Positions 16,465-28,776 of a DNA stretch of 64,000 nt are shown piece after piece. Positions within the stretch are counted from its first letter, which is position 1. Each line of letters begins with the position of its first letter. The translations under genes were made by a program, and so were the position numbers. Source of the DNA: Aquabacterium sp. A7-Y (GTDB taxonomy: Bacteria > Pseudomonadota > Gammaproteobacteria > Burkholderiales > Burkholderiaceae_C); assembly GCF_026153205.1 (NCBI RefSeq), contig NZ_JAPFBW010000006.1, forward strand, positions 62,001-126,000, written 5' to 3'. The notes under the pieces were generated by a model. It made no database searches. It had not been told where the DNA came from and saw only the letters and a program-made list of their open reading frames with translations.

Positions 16465-18321
16465 TCAGACTTCCTCGACGCTGCGGCCGGACAGGGCCTG
16501 GCGGATGCTGCGGTTCATGCGTTCGGCGGCGAAGGCCTCGGTGCCCTTGGCCAGGTCTTCCAGTGCCGCCTCGATGGCGTGGTGGTCGTCCTGCTGCGCA
16601 GCGCGGCGCACCGCCTCGGCCAGGGCGTCGATCTGCGCGCGCTCGGCGGCCGACAGCAGGTCCCCGTCGCGCTCCAGCGCCACCTGGGTGGCGAGCACCA
16701 GGCGCTCGGCCTCGACGCGGGCCTCGCGCAGCGCCCGCGCCTGCATGTCACTCTCGGCGGTGGTGAAGCTGTCGTGCAGCATGCGGGCGATCTCGTCGTC
16801 GCTCAGGCCATAGCTGGGCTTCACCGTGACTGCCGCCTCGACGCCCGAGCTCTCCTCGCGCGCCGACACGTTGAGCAGGCCGTCGGCATCGACCTGGAAG
16901 CTGACCCGGATGCGTGCCGCACCGGCCGCCATCGGCGGGATGCCGCGCAGCTCGAAGCGCGCCAACGAGCGGCAGTCGCTGACCAGTTCACGCTCGCCCT
17001 GCACGACGTGGATCGCCATCGCGGTCTGGCCGTCCTTGAAGGTCGTGAAGTCCTGCGCCCGCGCGGTCGGGATGGTGCTGTTGCGAGGGATGATGCGCTC
17101 CACCAGCCCGCCCATGGTCTCCAGCCCCAGCGACAGCGGGATCACGTCGAGCAGCAGCAGTTCGCCGTTCTCGTGGTTGCCGGCCAGCGCGTTGGCCTGG
17201 ACGGCCGCGCCCAGGGCCACCACTTCGTCGGGGTTGAGGTTGGTCAGCGGCGGCTGCCCGAAGTAGTCGCCCACCGCCTGCTGGATGCGTGGCATGCGGG
17301 TGGAGCCGCCCACCATCACGACCCCCTTCACCTCGTGCCGGTCGACCTTGGCGTCGCGCAGCACCTTGCGCACCGACAGCAGGGTGCGCTCGACCAGCGC
17401 CGCGCTGAGTTGCTCGAAGCGCTCCCGGCTGATCTCCAGATCGATCTCGCGCTCGTGCAGCGTGCAGCGCAGATGGGCGGTGGCGGCTTCGGTCAGGGCT
17501 TCCTTGGCAGCGCGCGCGGCCACCAGCACGGCGCGCTTGTCGTGCGCGCTGTCGGCACTCAGACCGGCCTGCTCCAAAGCCCAGTCGGCCAGCACGCGGT
17601 CGAAGTCGTCGCCGCCCAGGGCCGAGTCGCCACCGGTCGCGACCACCTCGAAAACCCCCTTGGTAAGCCGCAGCAGCGAGATGTCGAAGGTGCCGCCGCC
17701 CAGGTCGTAGACCGCATAGAGCCCTTCCGAGCCGTTCTCCAGTCCGTAGGCGATGGCGGCCGCGGTGGGCTCGTTGATCAGGCGCAGCACGTGCAGGCCG
17801 GCGAGCTTGGCGGCGTCCTTGGTCGCCTGGCGCTGGGCGTCGTCGAAATAAGCCGGCACCGTGATCACGGCGCCGAACAGGTCGTCGTTGAAGGTGTCCT
17901 CGGCGCGGTAGCGCAGGGTCGCGAGGATCTCGGCCGAGACCTCCACCGGCGACTTGGCGCCTTCGCGGGTCTCGATCTGCAGCATGCCCGGCGTGTCGAT
18001 GAAGCGGTAGGGCAGCTTCTCGCGGCCCTCGATGTCGGACAGCGAGCGGCCCATGAAACGCTTCACCGAGACGATGGTGTTCTCGGGGTCGTTGGCCTGC
18101 TCGGCCAGTGCATCGTGGCCGATCTGGCGGCGCCCCTCGCCGAGGTAACGCACTGCCGAGGGCAGGATGGCGCGGCCATGGTCGTCGGGCAGGCACTCGG
18201 GCACCCCATGGCGCACCGCGGCGACCAGCGAGTGGGTGGTGCCCAGGTCGATGCCGACCGCGATGCGGCGCTGATGCGGGTCAGGCGACTGACCGGGTTC
18301 CGAAATCTGAAGCAATGCCAT
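16465..18321 (-). CDS. hscA: Fe-S assembly chaperone HscA (Hsp70 family)
   Basis: 618-aa specialised Hsp70. The N-terminal ATPase domain shows [13 protein letters not shown], the phosphate-binding [13 protein letters not shown], and [11 protein letters not shown]. The substrate-binding domain begins near residue 390, followed by the helical lid. HscA binds the LPPVK loop of IscU and, with HscB, drives cluster release in an ATP-dependent cycle. The length is that expected for HscA (about 616-620 aa), shorter than DnaK. It lies between hscB and fdx in the minus-strand isc operon. Confidence 0.96.
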   Translation of the reverse strand: MALLQISEPGQSPDPHQRRIAVGIDLGTTHSLVAAVRHGVPECLPDDHGRAILPSAVRYLGEGRRQIGHDALAEQANDPENTIVSVKRFMGRSLSDIEGREKLPYRFIDTPGMLQIETREGAKSPVEVSAEILATLRYRAEDTFNDDLFGAVITVPAYFDDAQRQATKDAAKLAGLHVLRLINEPTAAAIAYGLENGSEGLYAVYDLGGGTFDISLLRLTKGVFEVVATGGDSALGGDDFDRVLADWALEQAGLSADSAHDKRAVLVAARAAKEALTEAATAHLRCTLHEREIDLEISRERFEQLSAALVERTLLSVRKVLRDAKVDRHEVKGVVMVGGSTRMPRIQQAVGDYFGQPPLTNLNPDEVVALGAAVQANALAGNHENGELLLLDVIPLSLGLETMGGLVERIIPRNSTIPTARAQDFTTFKDGQTAMAIHVVQGERELVSDCRSLARFELRGIPPMAAGAARIRVSFQVDADGLLNVSAREESSGVEAAVTVKPSYGLSDDEIARMLHDSFTTAESDMQARALREARVEAERLVLATQVALERDGDLLSAAERAQIDALAEAVRRAAQQDDHHAIEAALEDLAKGTEAFAAERMNRSIRQALSGRSVEEV

Positions 18322-18364
18322 GGTAGGGACGGGACGGGAGGGGAACGGGGCGCGGCCTCACGGC

Positions 18365-18883
18365 TCAGGGCGCCAGGACTTCCAGCTTGCGATCGACTTC
18401 TTCGGCGAAACGCTCGACGAACATCAGCGCGCGCACCTGCTCGGCGGCCGCGGCGTGGTCCTGCTGCTGGTCGATCTGCTGTTGCAGCGAGGCCAGCATC
18501 TCGCGCCGGCGCGCCGCGACATCCTCGGCCAGCCGCTCCAGCTCGGCCAGCCCGCTGGCCTCGTCGAGCGCTTCGCGCCACTCCATCTGCTGCACCAGGA
18601 AGGCGCGCGGCATCGCGGTGTTGCTTTCGGCGCGGATCGGCGCGCCGTGCAGCTCGCACAAATAAGCCGCGCGCTTGAGCGGATCCTTCAAACGCTGGTA
18701 GGCCTCGTTGACGCGCACCGCCCACTGCATCGCGGCACGCTGGGCGCCGGCGCCCTGGACGGCGAAACGGTCCGGATGCACCTCGGCCTGCAGCGTCTTC
18801 CAGCGGGCATCGAGCGCCTCACGCTCCAGGCCGAACTGCCTAGGCAACGCAAACAACTCGAAATCGTCGACGTCCAGCTTCAT
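18365..18883 (-). CDS. hscB: Fe-S assembly co-chaperone HscB (J-domain)
   Basis: 172 aa from the start MKLDVDDFELF at 18883. The N-terminal J-domain includes the obligatory HPD in EVHPDRF, and the C-terminal three-helix bundle binds IscU (AFLVQQMEWREAL is the family's conserved QME segment). It delivers IscU to HscA and stimulates its ATPase. An upstream in-frame ATG at 18970 would add 29 residues without family support. Located between iscA and hscA. Confidence 0.94.
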   Translation of the reverse strand: MKLDVDDFELFALPRQFGLEREALDARWKTLQAEVHPDRFAVQGAGAQRAAMQWAVRVNEAYQRLKDPLKRAAYLCELHGAPIRAESNTAMPRAFLVQQMEWREALDEASGLAELERLAEDVAARRREMLASLQQQIDQQQDHAAAAEQVRALMFVERFAEEVDRKLEVLAP

Positions 18884-18993
18884 CGGGTCCGCCCACCGCG
18901 CCCGCCAGCCGGCGCGTCGCTGATTCGTTGTGCCATCTTCCAACGCCAAGTGCGGGGCCCAGCCCCGCACGCCTTGCTCCGGCGCACGGCCAT

Positions 18994-19317
18994 TCAGATC
19001 CTGAACGACTCGCCGCAGCCGCAGCGATCCTTCTCGTTGGGGTTGTTGAAGCGGAAGCCCTCGTTGAGTCCCTCGCGGACGAAGTCCAACTGCGTGCCCT
19101 CCAGGTAGGGCAGGCTTTTCGGATCGACCAGCACCTTCACGCCGTGACCTTCGAAGACATGGTCCTCGGGCGCCACCTCGTCGGCATATTCGAGTTTGTA
19201 TGCCATGCCGGAGCAGCCGGTGGTCTTGACCCCCAGGCGCACGCCGACCCCTCGTCCACGTTTGGAGAGGTAGCGCGTCACATGGCGCGCTGCGGCTTCG
19301 GTCAATGTCACAGCCAT
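18994..19317 (-). CDS. iscA: Iron-sulfur assembly protein IscA
   Basis: 107-aa A-type carrier. The three conserved cysteines appear as TTGCSGM and the C-terminal RCGCGESF (C-x-C). It accepts Fe-S clusters from IscU and passes them to target proteins. It starts 13 bp after iscU and precedes hscB, the standard isc order. Length is normal. Confidence 0.96.
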   Translation of the reverse strand: MAVTLTEAAARHVTRYLSKRGRGVGVRLGVKTTGCSGMAYKLEYADEVAPEDHVFEGHGVKVLVDPKSLPYLEGTQLDFVREGLNEGFRFNNPNEKDRCGCGESFRI

Positions 19318-19330
19318 CGTCGCAACCTGA

Positions 19331-19723
19331 TCAGGCAGGGGTGGCCACCTTGGCCTTGTAGTCCTCGACGGCCGCCTTGATGGCGTCCTCGGCGAGGATG
19401 GAGCAATGGATCTTCACCGGCGGCAGCGCCAGCTCCTGCGCGATCTGCGTGTTCTTGATCGTCACTGCCTCGTCCAGCGTCTTGCCCTTGACCCATTCGG
19501 TCACCAGCGAACTGGATGCGATGGCCGAGCCGCAGCCGTAGGTCTTGAAGCGGGCGTCCTCGATGACGCCGGTTTCCGGGTTCACCTTGATCTGCAGCTT
19601 CATCACGTCGCCGCAGGCCGGAGCGCCCACCATGCCGGTGCCCACCGTGTCGTCGCCCTTGTCGAAGGATCCGACGTTGCGGGGATTTTCGTAGTGGTCA
19701 ATTACCTTGTCGCTGTAAGCCAT
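19331..19723 (-). CDS. iscU: Fe-S cluster assembly scaffold IscU
   Basis: 130-aa scaffold on which IscS-derived sulfur and iron are assembled. Ligand cysteines are visible in [20 protein letters not shown] and [11 protein letters not shown]. The HscA recognition loop LPPVK is present just before the third Cys. It starts 28 bp after iscS on the minus strand. Length and motifs are canonical. Confidence 0.97.
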   Translation of the reverse strand: MAYSDKVIDHYENPRNVGSFDKGDDTVGTGMVGAPACGDVMKLQIKVNPETGVIEDARFKTYGCGSAIASSSLVTEWVKGKTLDEAVTIKNTQIAQELALPPVKIHCSILAEDAIKAAVEDYKAKVATPA

Positions 19724-19751
19724 GTCACTCTCCTACTGCTAGCACTAGTCT

Positions 19752-20972
19752 TCAGTGAGCGGTCCACTGGATCGTGCTGAGATCCACGCCGTCCTTGTAC
19801 ATCTCCCAGAGCGGAGACAGCTCGCGCAGCTTGGCCACCCGGTCCTTGAGGATGGTGACCGCGTAGTCGATTTCCTCCTCGGTGGTGAAGCGGCCGATGG
19901 TCATGCGCAGCGATGAATGCGCGAGTTCATCGCTGCGACCCAGAGCGCGCAGCACATAGCTCGGCTCCAGGCTGGCCGAGGTGCAGGCCGAGCCGGACGA
20001 CACGGCAATGCCCTTGACGCCCATGATCAGCGACTCGCCCTCGACGAAGTTGAAGGAGATGTTGAGGTTGTGCGGAACACGCCGCTCCAGGTCACCGTTG
20101 ATGAACACCTGCTCGATGTCCTTCAGCCCGTTGAGCAGGCGCTGCTGCAGCGCGCGAATGTGCTCGCGTTCCGTGACCATCTCTTCGCGCGCGATGCGGA
20201 AGGCCTCCCCCATGCCGACGATCTGATGTGTCGGCAAGGTGCCGGAGCGCATGCCACGCTCGTGACCGCCTCCATGCATCTGGGCCTCCAGGCGCACACG
20301 CGGCTTGCGGCGTACATAAAGCGCGCCGATGCCCTTGGGGCCGTAGGTCTTGTGCGAGGCCAGGCTCATCAGGTCCACCGGCAGACGTTTCAGGTCGATC
20401 TCGACCTTGCCCGTGGCCTGCGCGGCATCGACGTGGAAGACGATGCCGCGCTCGCGGCACAGCGCACCCAGCGTCTCGATGTCCTGGATCACGCCGATCT
20501 CGTTGTTGACGAACATCACCGAGGCCAGGATCGTGTCGGGCCGCAGCGCCGCCTTGAATTTCTCCAGATCGAGGAGGCCGTTTTCCTGCACCTCCAGATA
20601 GGTCACCTCGAAGCCCTGGCGCTCCAGTTCGCGCATCGTGTCGAGCACAGCCTTGTGCTCGGTCTTGACCGTCACGAGGTGCTTGCCCTTGGACTGGTAG
20701 AAGTGCGCCGCGCCCTTGATCGCTAGATTGTTCGACTCGGTGGCGCCGGAGGTCCAGACAATCTCGCGCGGGTCGGCGCCTATCAGTTCCGCCACCTGCG
20801 CCCTCGCCTTCTCGACCGCCTCTTCCGCCTCCCAGCCCCAGGCATGACTGCGCGACGCAGGATTGCCGAAGTGCTCGCGCAGCCACGGAATCATCGCGTC
20901 GACCACGCGTGGATCCACCGGCGTGGTCGCGCCGTAATCCATGTAGATGGGGAAGTGGGGAGTCATGTCCAT
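19752..20972 (-). CDS. iscS: Cysteine desulfurase IscS
   Basis: 406-aa PLP enzyme that converts cysteine to alanine and carries the released sulfur as a persulfide. PLP-lysine lies in [11 protein letters not shown]; the mobile-loop catalytic Cys is in [17 protein letters not shown], the class I (IscS) form. The N-terminus [13 protein letters not shown] is typical. Two closely spaced ATG codons (20972 and 20966) could start it; neither has a strong ribosome-binding site. It supplies sulfur to IscU and to tRNA thiolation. It follows iscR after 121 bp. Confidence 0.96.
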   Translation of the reverse strand: MDMTPHFPIYMDYGATTPVDPRVVDAMIPWLREHFGNPASRSHAWGWEAEEAVEKARAQVAELIGADPREIVWTSGATESNNLAIKGAAHFYQSKGKHLVTVKTEHKAVLDTMRELERQGFEVTYLEVQENGLLDLEKFKAALRPDTILASVMFVNNEIGVIQDIETLGALCRERGIVFHVDAAQATGKVEIDLKRLPVDLMSLASHKTYGPKGIGALYVRRKPRVRLEAQMHGGGHERGMRSGTLPTHQIVGMGEAFRIAREEMVTEREHIRALQQRLLNGLKDIEQVFINGDLERRVPHNLNISFNFVEGESLIMGVKGIAVSSGSACTSASLEPSYVLRALGRSDELAHSSLRMTIGRFTTEEEIDYAVTILKDRVAKLRELSPLWEMYKDGVDLSTIQWTAH

Positions 20973-21093
20973 GGTGCTTGCATCGGGAGCCCGGGGCTCC
21001 GGCTGGCTGGAGAAGCGATAAAAAGGAACTGTGAAAAAAGTCGTTGTGAAGGCAGTTGTTCTTGCAACAAGGAGCGCGCAGGAGAAACCGCGT

Positions 21094-21624
21094 TTACTTC
21101 GAGAAGGCGTTGCCCAAGGCGAACACCGAGTTCGGCGCGTTGACCTTGATGGGCTTGACCACCGGCTGGCTCGAGATGGCGCGCTTGACCGGCTGCTCCT
21201 CGATCGAGATGCCGCGTGCGATCTGGTCCTCCACCAGCTTGCGCAAGGTGATGGAGTCGAGATATTCGATCATCTTGGCATTCAGGCTGGCCCACAGGTC
21301 GTGCGTCATGCAACGGCCCTGGTCGCTCATGCAGTTTTCCTTGCCGCCGCAGCCGGTCGCGTCGATCGGCTCGTCGACCGCAACGATGATGTCGGCCACC
21401 GTGATCTCCTCGGCCTTGCGTCCGAGCGAATAGCCGCCGCCCGGACCGCGCGTGCTCTCGACCAGCTCGTGGCGGCGCAGCTTGCCGAACAGCTGCTCCA
21501 GGTAGGACAGCGAGATCTGCTGGCGCTGGCTGATCGCCGCCAGTGCAACCGGCCCCTGGTGCTCGCGCAGCGCGAGATCGATCATGGCAGTGACGGCAAA
21601 ACGACCTTTGGTGGTGAGACGCAT
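21094..21624 (-). CDS. iscR: Iron-sulfur cluster regulator IscR
   Basis: 176-aa Rrf2-family winged-helix regulator. The DNA-binding half reads [18 protein letters not shown] through [10 protein letters not shown]. The [2Fe-2S] ligands are three Cys in the pattern C-x5-C-x5-C ([18 protein letters not shown]) with the usual nearby His. With a cluster bound it represses the isc operon; apo-IscR regulates other promoters. It is the first gene of the isc operon, and its own promoter region carries a matching operator (21781-21803). Confidence 0.96.
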   Translation of the reverse strand: MRLTTKGRFAVTAMIDLALREHQGPVALAAISQRQQISLSYLEQLFGKLRRHELVESTRGPGGGYSLGRKAEEITVADIIVAVDEPIDATGCGGKENCMSDQGRCMTHDLWASLNAKMIEYLDSITLRKLVEDQIARGISIEEQPVKRAISSQPVVKPIKVNAPNSVFALGNAFSK

Positions 21625-21770
21625 GGCAAGCTCCTTAAGCGTTCAGCTAGCTCTTGCTGAAGGTGTGTAGAACCCAGAACGACAAGTGGTTCGGGTAAAC
21701 CCTCGGTGCCTTTCGGTTGTTTCCCGCTCGGTGGTTGCCCGCCCGTTTGGTTCCCGACTGATTTACTCGA

Positions 21771-21803
21771 ATTTTACGTGAAGCCTACTTTTTTAGTCAA
21801 GTT
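21771..21803 (-). promoter_or_regulatory. iscR promoter with IscR type 1-like operator
   Basis: Read on the minus strand: TTGACT (-35, 21795-21800), 18-bp spacer, TAAAAT (-10, 21771-21776). The -35 element is embedded in an imperfect palindrome AACTTGACTAAAAAAGTAGGCTT (21781-21803, written as two halves AACTTGACT and AGTAGGCTT). This resembles the IscR type 1 operator (TTGACT...AGTCAA core). The -35 and operator overlap the last two codons and stop of the upstream phosphatase gene. Autorepression by holo-IscR is the expected control. Confidence 0.72.
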
Positions 21804-22320
21804 TTAGGCAGGGAAAACTCTGAGAACGCGCCGCCTCGACCTGCTGCAGATGCTCAAGCAGGCCGGCGCACGCGTCCTCAAGATAGTCCAGCACCACCTC
21901 GAAGCCGGCGGCGGAACCGTAGTACGGATCCGGCACCTCCTCCTCGCGGTGGCGACGGGCGAACTCCATCAGGCGGCGCAGCTTGTGCCGGTGTTCCGGG
22001 GGGCAGGCGGCCTGCAGGGCCGCAAGGTTCTCCCGGTCCATCGCGAGGATCAGGTCGAAGCGCTCGAAGTCGAGCGGCAGCACCTGGCGCGCGCGCAGGG
22101 CGCAGAGGTCGTAACCCCGGCGGCTCGCATGGGCCTGTGCCCTCGGATCCGGCGGCTCGCCGACCCGATAGTCGTGCGTTCCCGCGGAATCGACCAGCAA
22201 GCGCGATGCCATCCCGGCCCGCTCCACCAGGCGGCGGAACACGCCTTCGGCGCTCGGCGAACGGCAGATGTTGCCAAAACAGACGAAGAGGATGTGTTGT
22301 GTCGGAGCAGCGGCGGGCAT
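21793..22320 (-). CDS. Low-molecular-weight protein-tyrosine phosphatase
   Basis: 175-aa cytoplasmic LMW-PTP. The P-loop VCFGNICRSP (C-x5-R-S) sits at residues about 13-22, and the general-acid loop DPYYGSAAGF near residue 130. It dephosphorylates phosphotyrosine, in many bacteria on BY-kinases of polysaccharide systems; a link to the EPS kinase at the left edge is only speculation. It lies 168 bp upstream of iscR, the arrangement common in Burkholderiales, and its 3' end carries the iscR promoter. The C-terminal extension of about 15 residues is not conserved in the core fold. Confidence 0.93.
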   Translation of the reverse strand: MPAAAPTQHILFVCFGNICRSPSAEGVFRRLVERAGMASRLLVDSAGTHDYRVGEPPDPRAQAHASRRGYDLCALRARQVLPLDFERFDLILAMDRENLAALQAACPPEHRHKLRRLMEFARRHREEEVPDPYYGSAAGFEVVLDYLEDACAGLLEHLQQVEAARSQSFPCLKLD

Positions 22321-22429
22321 GGCTGGAGTCTAGGGCCCCCGGGGCCCGCTCGGGCTCCCACCCCCCTGTGCAGGCTGCCAGGGCTGAGCAACGGCATAAT
22401 TCCCCGCTTTCCAGCCCAGGCCCGATGCC

Positions 22430-23695
22430 ATGTCCATCACCGGCGATCACCGTCTCTTGAAGCGTCTCAACCGCACAGCGGTGGTGCGTCAGGTGCGCCA
22501 GGCGCCGGGTAGTTCGCGGGCCGACCTCGCGAACGCCACCGGGTTGACGAAATCGACCATCAGCTTGCTGTCACAAGAACTGATCGACGAAGGCTGGCTG
22601 GTCGAGCTGGAGGTCGAGGCCGGCGGCAGCCAGGCCCGCGGCACCGGGCGACCGCCCACCCCGCTGGTGCTCGACGAGCACCGCCTGGCCTTTGTCGGGG
22701 TCGACCTCGGGCTGGCCTCCGCCACCGTCGTGGCGACCAACCTGGTGGGCAAGATCCTCACCGAAAGCAGCGCGGCGATCGACACCACATCGCCGGCTCG
22801 CGCGAGCGCCCAGGTGGCCCGGATGATCGAGGCCCTTCTGCAGGGCGCGGAGTTGCGCCGGCGTACCACGGTGGGCATCGGCATCGGTGTGCCGGGCGCT
22901 GTGGACGACCGCACCGGCGTGCTGCGCTTCGCGCCCAACCTGGGCTGGAAGGACGTGCCCTTGCGCGACCTGCTCAGCGATGCGCTGGCTGGCGGCCTGG
23001 GTGCCGGTCTGCCGCTCTACCTGCAGAACGACGCCGATGTCGCCGCCCTGGGCGAATTCGAGTTCGGCGAGCCGCCGGTCTCGGAGCCGCTGGTCTTCCT
23101 GGGCCTGGGCACCGGGGTGGGCGCGGGCATCGTCGTCAACGACCGGCTGCTGACCGGCGCGGGCGGCTTCGCGGGCGAGGTCGGCCACACGGTGCTCGAT
23201 GTCGCCGGGCCACGCTGCAGCTGCGGCCGCCTCGGCTGCGCGGAAGCCTTTGTCGGGCTGGCGGCCGTCACGCACGCCGTGCTGGGCGGTACCGAGCCCC
23301 CGGCCTCGCGCGACCCGGCGACGCTGCTGCAGAGCCTGCCGGCCGCCGCCTTCGATGCCGGCCGGGCGGCGCGCGACTCGCAGATCCGCGCAGCGCTGGA
23401 GCGCGCCGGCCAGTACATCGGCCTGTTGATGCAGAACCTGTGGGCGGCCTTCGATCCGGCGCTGATCGTGCTGGGCGGACCGACCTGTGAACTGGGCGAC
23501 GCGCTGCTGGGCCCGGCGCGCGAGCGGCTGGCCGAATACGCGCAGGCCGCCGGCCTGCAGCCGCCGGCAGTGCGGCAAGCCCGCTTCGGCCGGCTGGCAC
23601 ACGCAGTGGGTGCGGCGGCCGCGGTGATCCATTACCAAGTGCGCCCGCTCTCAGGTGCACCGGCCCTCGTCGGCGTCCTGCCCGACGCGGCCTGA
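22430..23695 (+). CDS. ROK family transcriptional regulator / sugar kinase-like protein
   Basis: 421 aa. An N-terminal winged-helix domain (NRTAVVRQVRQAPGSSRADLANATGLTKSTIS) is fused to a ROK kinase-like fold. The ROK part has the glycine-rich VGVDLGLASATVVATNL, GIGIGVPGAVDD, GLGTGVGAGIVVN and the zinc-binding CSCGRLGCAEA. The architecture is that of NagC/XylR-type regulators, which sense a sugar or sugar phosphate. No sugar operon is adjacent, so the ligand and targets are unknown. Divergent from the phosphatase gene, convergent with uvrB. Confidence 0.9.
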   Translation: MSITGDHRLLKRLNRTAVVRQVRQAPGSSRADLANATGLTKSTISLLSQELIDEGWLVELEVEAGGSQARGTGRPPTPLVLDEHRLAFVGVDLGLASATVVATNLVGKILTESSAAIDTTSPARASAQVARMIEALLQGAELRRRTTVGIGIGVPGAVDDRTGVLRFAPNLGWKDVPLRDLLSDALAGGLGAGLPLYLQNDADVAALGEFEFGEPPVSEPLVFLGLGTGVGAGIVVNDRLLTGAGGFAGEVGHTVLDVAGPRCSCGRLGCAEAFVGLAAVTHAVLGGTEPPASRDPATLLQSLPAAAFDAGRAARDSQIRAALERAGQYIGLLMQNLWAAFDPALIVLGGPTCELGDALLGPARERLAEYAQAAGLQPPAVRQARFGRLAHAVGAAAAVIHYQVRPLSGAPALVGVLPDAA

Positions 23696-23749
23696 TTCAG
23701 GCAGAACCGGTCAAGCACGCTCCGCAATGCGGCCGCGAGCCGGAGCGGC

Positions 23750-25837
<2,088 letters not shown>

Positions 25838-25954
25838 GGAAACGAGGCGCCAGCCTAAAATGCGGGTTGTCCCTGAGCCACGGGCGGCCAGGGACGGTGA
25901 AGCCGCCAAGGTTAGCCCAATTGCCCGCCCCCTCTACTGACAAGGATTGTTTCC

Positions 25955-27154
25955 ATGGCATCGCTTTTTGCCGCTGTCGACATGGCCCCGCGCGACCCCA
26001 TCCTGGGTCTCAACGAACAGTTCAACGCTGATCCCAACCCCAACAAGGTGAACCTCGGCGTCGGCGTGTACTACGACGACAACGGCAAGCTCCCGCTGCT
26101 GAAGTGCGTGGCGGCCGCGGAACAGCAAATGCTGGAAGCGCCCAAGGCGCGCGGCTACCTGCCCATCGACGGCATCGCCGCCTACGACAAGGCAGTCCAG
26201 GGCCTGGTGTTCGGCGCCGACAGCGCCGCCGTGAAGGAAGGCCGCATTGCCACCGTCCAGGGCCTGGGCGGCACCGGCGGCCTGAAGGTGGGCGCCGACT
26301 TCCTCAAGAAGCTCAATCCCGGGGCCAAGGTGTTGATCAGCGACCCGAGCTGGGAGAACCACCGCGCGCTGTTCGAGAGCGCCGGCTTTCCCGTCGCCAC
26401 CTACGCCTACTACGATGCACAGCGCCGCGGCATCAACTTCGACGGCATGCTGGCCGACCTGAAGGCCGCCGAGGCGGGCACCGTCGTGGTGCTGCACGCC
26501 TGCTGCCACAATCCGACCGGCTACGACCTGACGCTGGCGCAATGGCAGCAGGTCATCGAGGTCGTGAAGTCGCGTTCGCTGGTGTCCTTCCTCGACATGG
26601 CCTACCAGGGCTTCGGCGATGGCATCGCCGAGGACGGCGAGGTGGTGAACCTGTTCATGAACGCCGGCCTGAACTTTTTCGTCTCGACCTCCTTCTCCAA
26701 GAGCTTCTCGCTCTACGGCGAACGTGTCGGCGCGCTCAGTGTGGTGGCGCAGACCAAGGAGGAATCCGACCGCGTGCTGAGCCAGCTCAAGCGTGTCATC
26801 CGCACCAACTACTCCAACCCGCCCACCCACGGCGCCCAGGTCGTCGCGACCGTGCTGACCACGCCGGCGCTGCGTCGGCTGTGGGAGGAGGAGCTGGCCG
26901 AGATGCGGGTGCGCATCAAGCAGATGCGCGGCGCGCTGGTCGAAAAGCTCAAGGCAGCAAAAGTTGCACAGGACATGAGTTTCGTGACGCAGCAAAGGGG
27001 TATGTTCAGCTATTCCGGTCTCAGCAAGGAGCAGATGCAACGCTTGCGCAGCGAGTTCGGCGTCTACGGCGTCGATTCGGGCCGCATCTGCGTCGCCGCC
27101 CTGAACAGCAAGAACATCGACTACGTGGTGGCCTGCATCGCCAAAGTCCTTTGA
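25955..27154 (+). CDS. Aromatic-amino-acid / aspartate aminotransferase
   Basis: 399-aa class I fold-type I PLP aminotransferase of the AspC/TyrB group. It has HACCHNPTGYD (substrate and PLP contacts), FLDMAYQGFGDG with the pyridine-N Asp, and the Schiff-base lysine in STSFSKSFSLYGERVG. The C-terminal substrate Arg lies in DSGRICVAAL. It interconverts aspartate or aromatic amino acids with their 2-oxo acids using glutamate; whether AspC- or TyrB-like cannot be decided. Followed by two tandem terminators. Confidence 0.92.
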   Translation: MASLFAAVDMAPRDPILGLNEQFNADPNPNKVNLGVGVYYDDNGKLPLLKCVAAAEQQMLEAPKARGYLPIDGIAAYDKAVQGLVFGADSAAVKEGRIATVQGLGGTGGLKVGADFLKKLNPGAKVLISDPSWENHRALFESAGFPVATYAYYDAQRRGINFDGMLADLKAAEAGTVVVLHACCHNPTGYDLTLAQWQQVIEVVKSRSLVSFLDMAYQGFGDGIAEDGEVVNLFMNAGLNFFVSTSFSKSFSLYGERVGALSVVAQTKEESDRVLSQLKRVIRTNYSNPPTHGAQVVATVLTTPALRRLWEEELAEMRVRIKQMRGALVEKLKAAKVAQDMSFVTQQRGMFSYSGLSKEQMQRLRSEFGVYGVDSGRICVAALNSKNIDYVVACIAKVL

Positions 27155-27172
27155 TGTTGTCAGGTATGTGAC

Positions 27173-27201
27173 AAAAAACGGGGGCCGCGGCCCCCGTTTT
27201 T
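27173..27201 (+). terminator. Rho-independent terminator after the aminotransferase gene
   Basis: Near-perfect palindrome AAAAACGGGGGCC/GGCCCCCGTTTTT about 20 bp after the stop codon, ending in five T. The A-tract on the other side makes it potentially bidirectional. Confidence 0.9.
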
Positions 27202-27218
27202 CATGCCGGGACGTCAAT

Positions 27219-27243
27219 GCCCGCCCAGAAAGGCGGGCTTTTT
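27219..27243 (+). terminator. Second tandem terminator
   Basis: GCCCGCC - CAGAAA - GGCGGGC followed by TTTTT, 17 bp after the first terminator. Together the two insulate the PHB depolymerase gene from upstream transcription. Confidence 0.85.
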
Positions 27244-27400
27244 CCGGGTTTTGCCGGAGTTCGGGACCTGCAAACATTCATTTACCGAACCTAAAATGGT
27301 GCGTCGCAGCATGCTCCTCGGCGTGCGCACGCAACTTGCACTATCCCTTCCGCCACAGCGCCTGACGGCGTCCATTCGTAAGAGAAGAAAGGCCCACACC

Positions 27401-28642
27401 ATGCTGTATCAGATCTACGAAACCCAACGCGCCTGGTTGAGCCCGTTTGCCGAATTCGCGAGCGCGTCGTCGAAGCTGTACCGCCATCCGCTGTCGCTGC
27501 TCACCCACATCCCCGGCGCGGACCGCGTCGCAGCCGGCTTCGACCTGCTGCACCGCCTCTCGAAGGAATACGAGAAGCCCGAGTTCGGCATCACCACCGT
27601 GCAGGTGGACGGCGTCGACGTCGCAGTGCAGGAGCAGATCGCGGTCAGCAAGCCCTTCTGCCAGCTGCGCCGCTTCAAGCGCTTCACCGACGAGGTCGAG
27701 CTGCTGACGAAAATGAAGGCCCAGCCCTCGGTGCTGCTGGTCGCCCCCCTGTCGGGCCATCACGCCACCTTGCTGCGCGACACCGTGCGCATGCTGCTGC
27801 GCGACCACAAGGTCTACATCACGGACTGGGTCGACGCCCGCATGGTGCCGCTGGACGCCGGCCCCTTCCACCTCGACGACTATGTCGAATACGTGCAGGA
27901 ATTCATTCGCCACATCGGCCCGCAGGTGCACGTGATCTCGGTGTGCCAGCCGACCGTGCCGGTGTTCGCGGCGATCGCGCTGATGGCCAGCCGCGGCGAG
28001 ACCACGCCGCGCACGATGACGATGATGGGCGGCCCCATTGACGCCCGCAAGAGCCCCACCGCGGTCAACAACCTGGCGATGAACAAGAGCTACGAGTGGT
28101 TCGAGAACAACGTGATCTACCGCGTTCCGTCCAACTACCCTGGCGCCGGCCGCCGGGTCTACCCCGGTTTTCTGCAGCACACCGGTTTCGTCGCCATGAA
28201 CCCGGACCGCCACCTCAGCTCGCACTACGACTACTTCCTCGACCTGGTGCGCGGCGACGACGAAAGCGCGGACCAGCACCGCAGCTTCTATGACGAATAC
28301 AACGCGGTGCTGGACATGCCGGCCGAGTACTACCTCGACACCATCAAGACGGTGTTCCAGGACTTCGCGCTGGTCAACGGCACCTGGCAGGTGCGCGGCG
28401 AGTACGTGCGGCCGCAGGACATCAAGACCACCGCGCTGCTGACCGTCGAAGGCGAGCTCGACGACATCTCCGGCGCCGGGCAGACCCAGGTCGCGCACGA
28501 GCTGTGCACCGGCATCCCGAAAAACGAGCAGCCGCACTACATCGTCCAGGGCGCCGGCCACTACGGCATCTTCTCGGGCCGCCGCTGGCGCGAGAAGGTC
28601 TACCCCGAGGTGCGCGACTTCATTGCCCGACACGACAAGTGA
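27401..28642 (+). CDS. phaZ: Intracellular poly(3-hydroxybutyrate) depolymerase
   Basis: 413 aa from MLYQIYETQRAW; AAGAAAGG precedes the ATG. It resembles PhaZ1 of Cupriavidus necator (419 aa). The nucleophile is cysteine, not serine, in HVISVCQPTVPV, the hallmark of intracellular amorphous-PHB depolymerases. The C-terminal catalytic His is in QGAGHYGIFSGRRWRE and an Asp is in VEGELDDISGAGQT. There is no signal peptide, as expected for an enzyme acting on storage granules. Its presence implies that the organism stores PHB. It stands alone between terminators and the rnfB-like gene. Confidence 0.95.
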   Translation: MLYQIYETQRAWLSPFAEFASASSKLYRHPLSLLTHIPGADRVAAGFDLLHRLSKEYEKPEFGITTVQVDGVDVAVQEQIAVSKPFCQLRRFKRFTDEVELLTKMKAQPSVLLVAPLSGHHATLLRDTVRMLLRDHKVYITDWVDARMVPLDAGPFHLDDYVEYVQEFIRHIGPQVHVISVCQPTVPVFAAIALMASRGETTPRTMTMMGGPIDARKSPTAVNNLAMNKSYEWFENNVIYRVPSNYPGAGRRVYPGFLQHTGFVAMNPDRHLSSHYDYFLDLVRGDDESADQHRSFYDEYNAVLDMPAEYYLDTIKTVFQDFALVNGTWQVRGEYVRPQDIKTTALLTVEGELDDISGAGQTQVAHELCTGIPKNEQPHYIVQGAGHYGIFSGRRWREKVYPEVRDFIARHDK

Positions 28643-28776
28643 AGCCAGGGCAGCGCCGGGCTCCCGGGGCCTCGCCTCGCATCCGCTACGATCCCCCACT
28701 CTCGTCCTGTTGACTCCATCGCGGCGCCCAAGTGGCGCCTGCCTGGCTTGAGACCCGCGTTTTCCCGACTGTCCCC

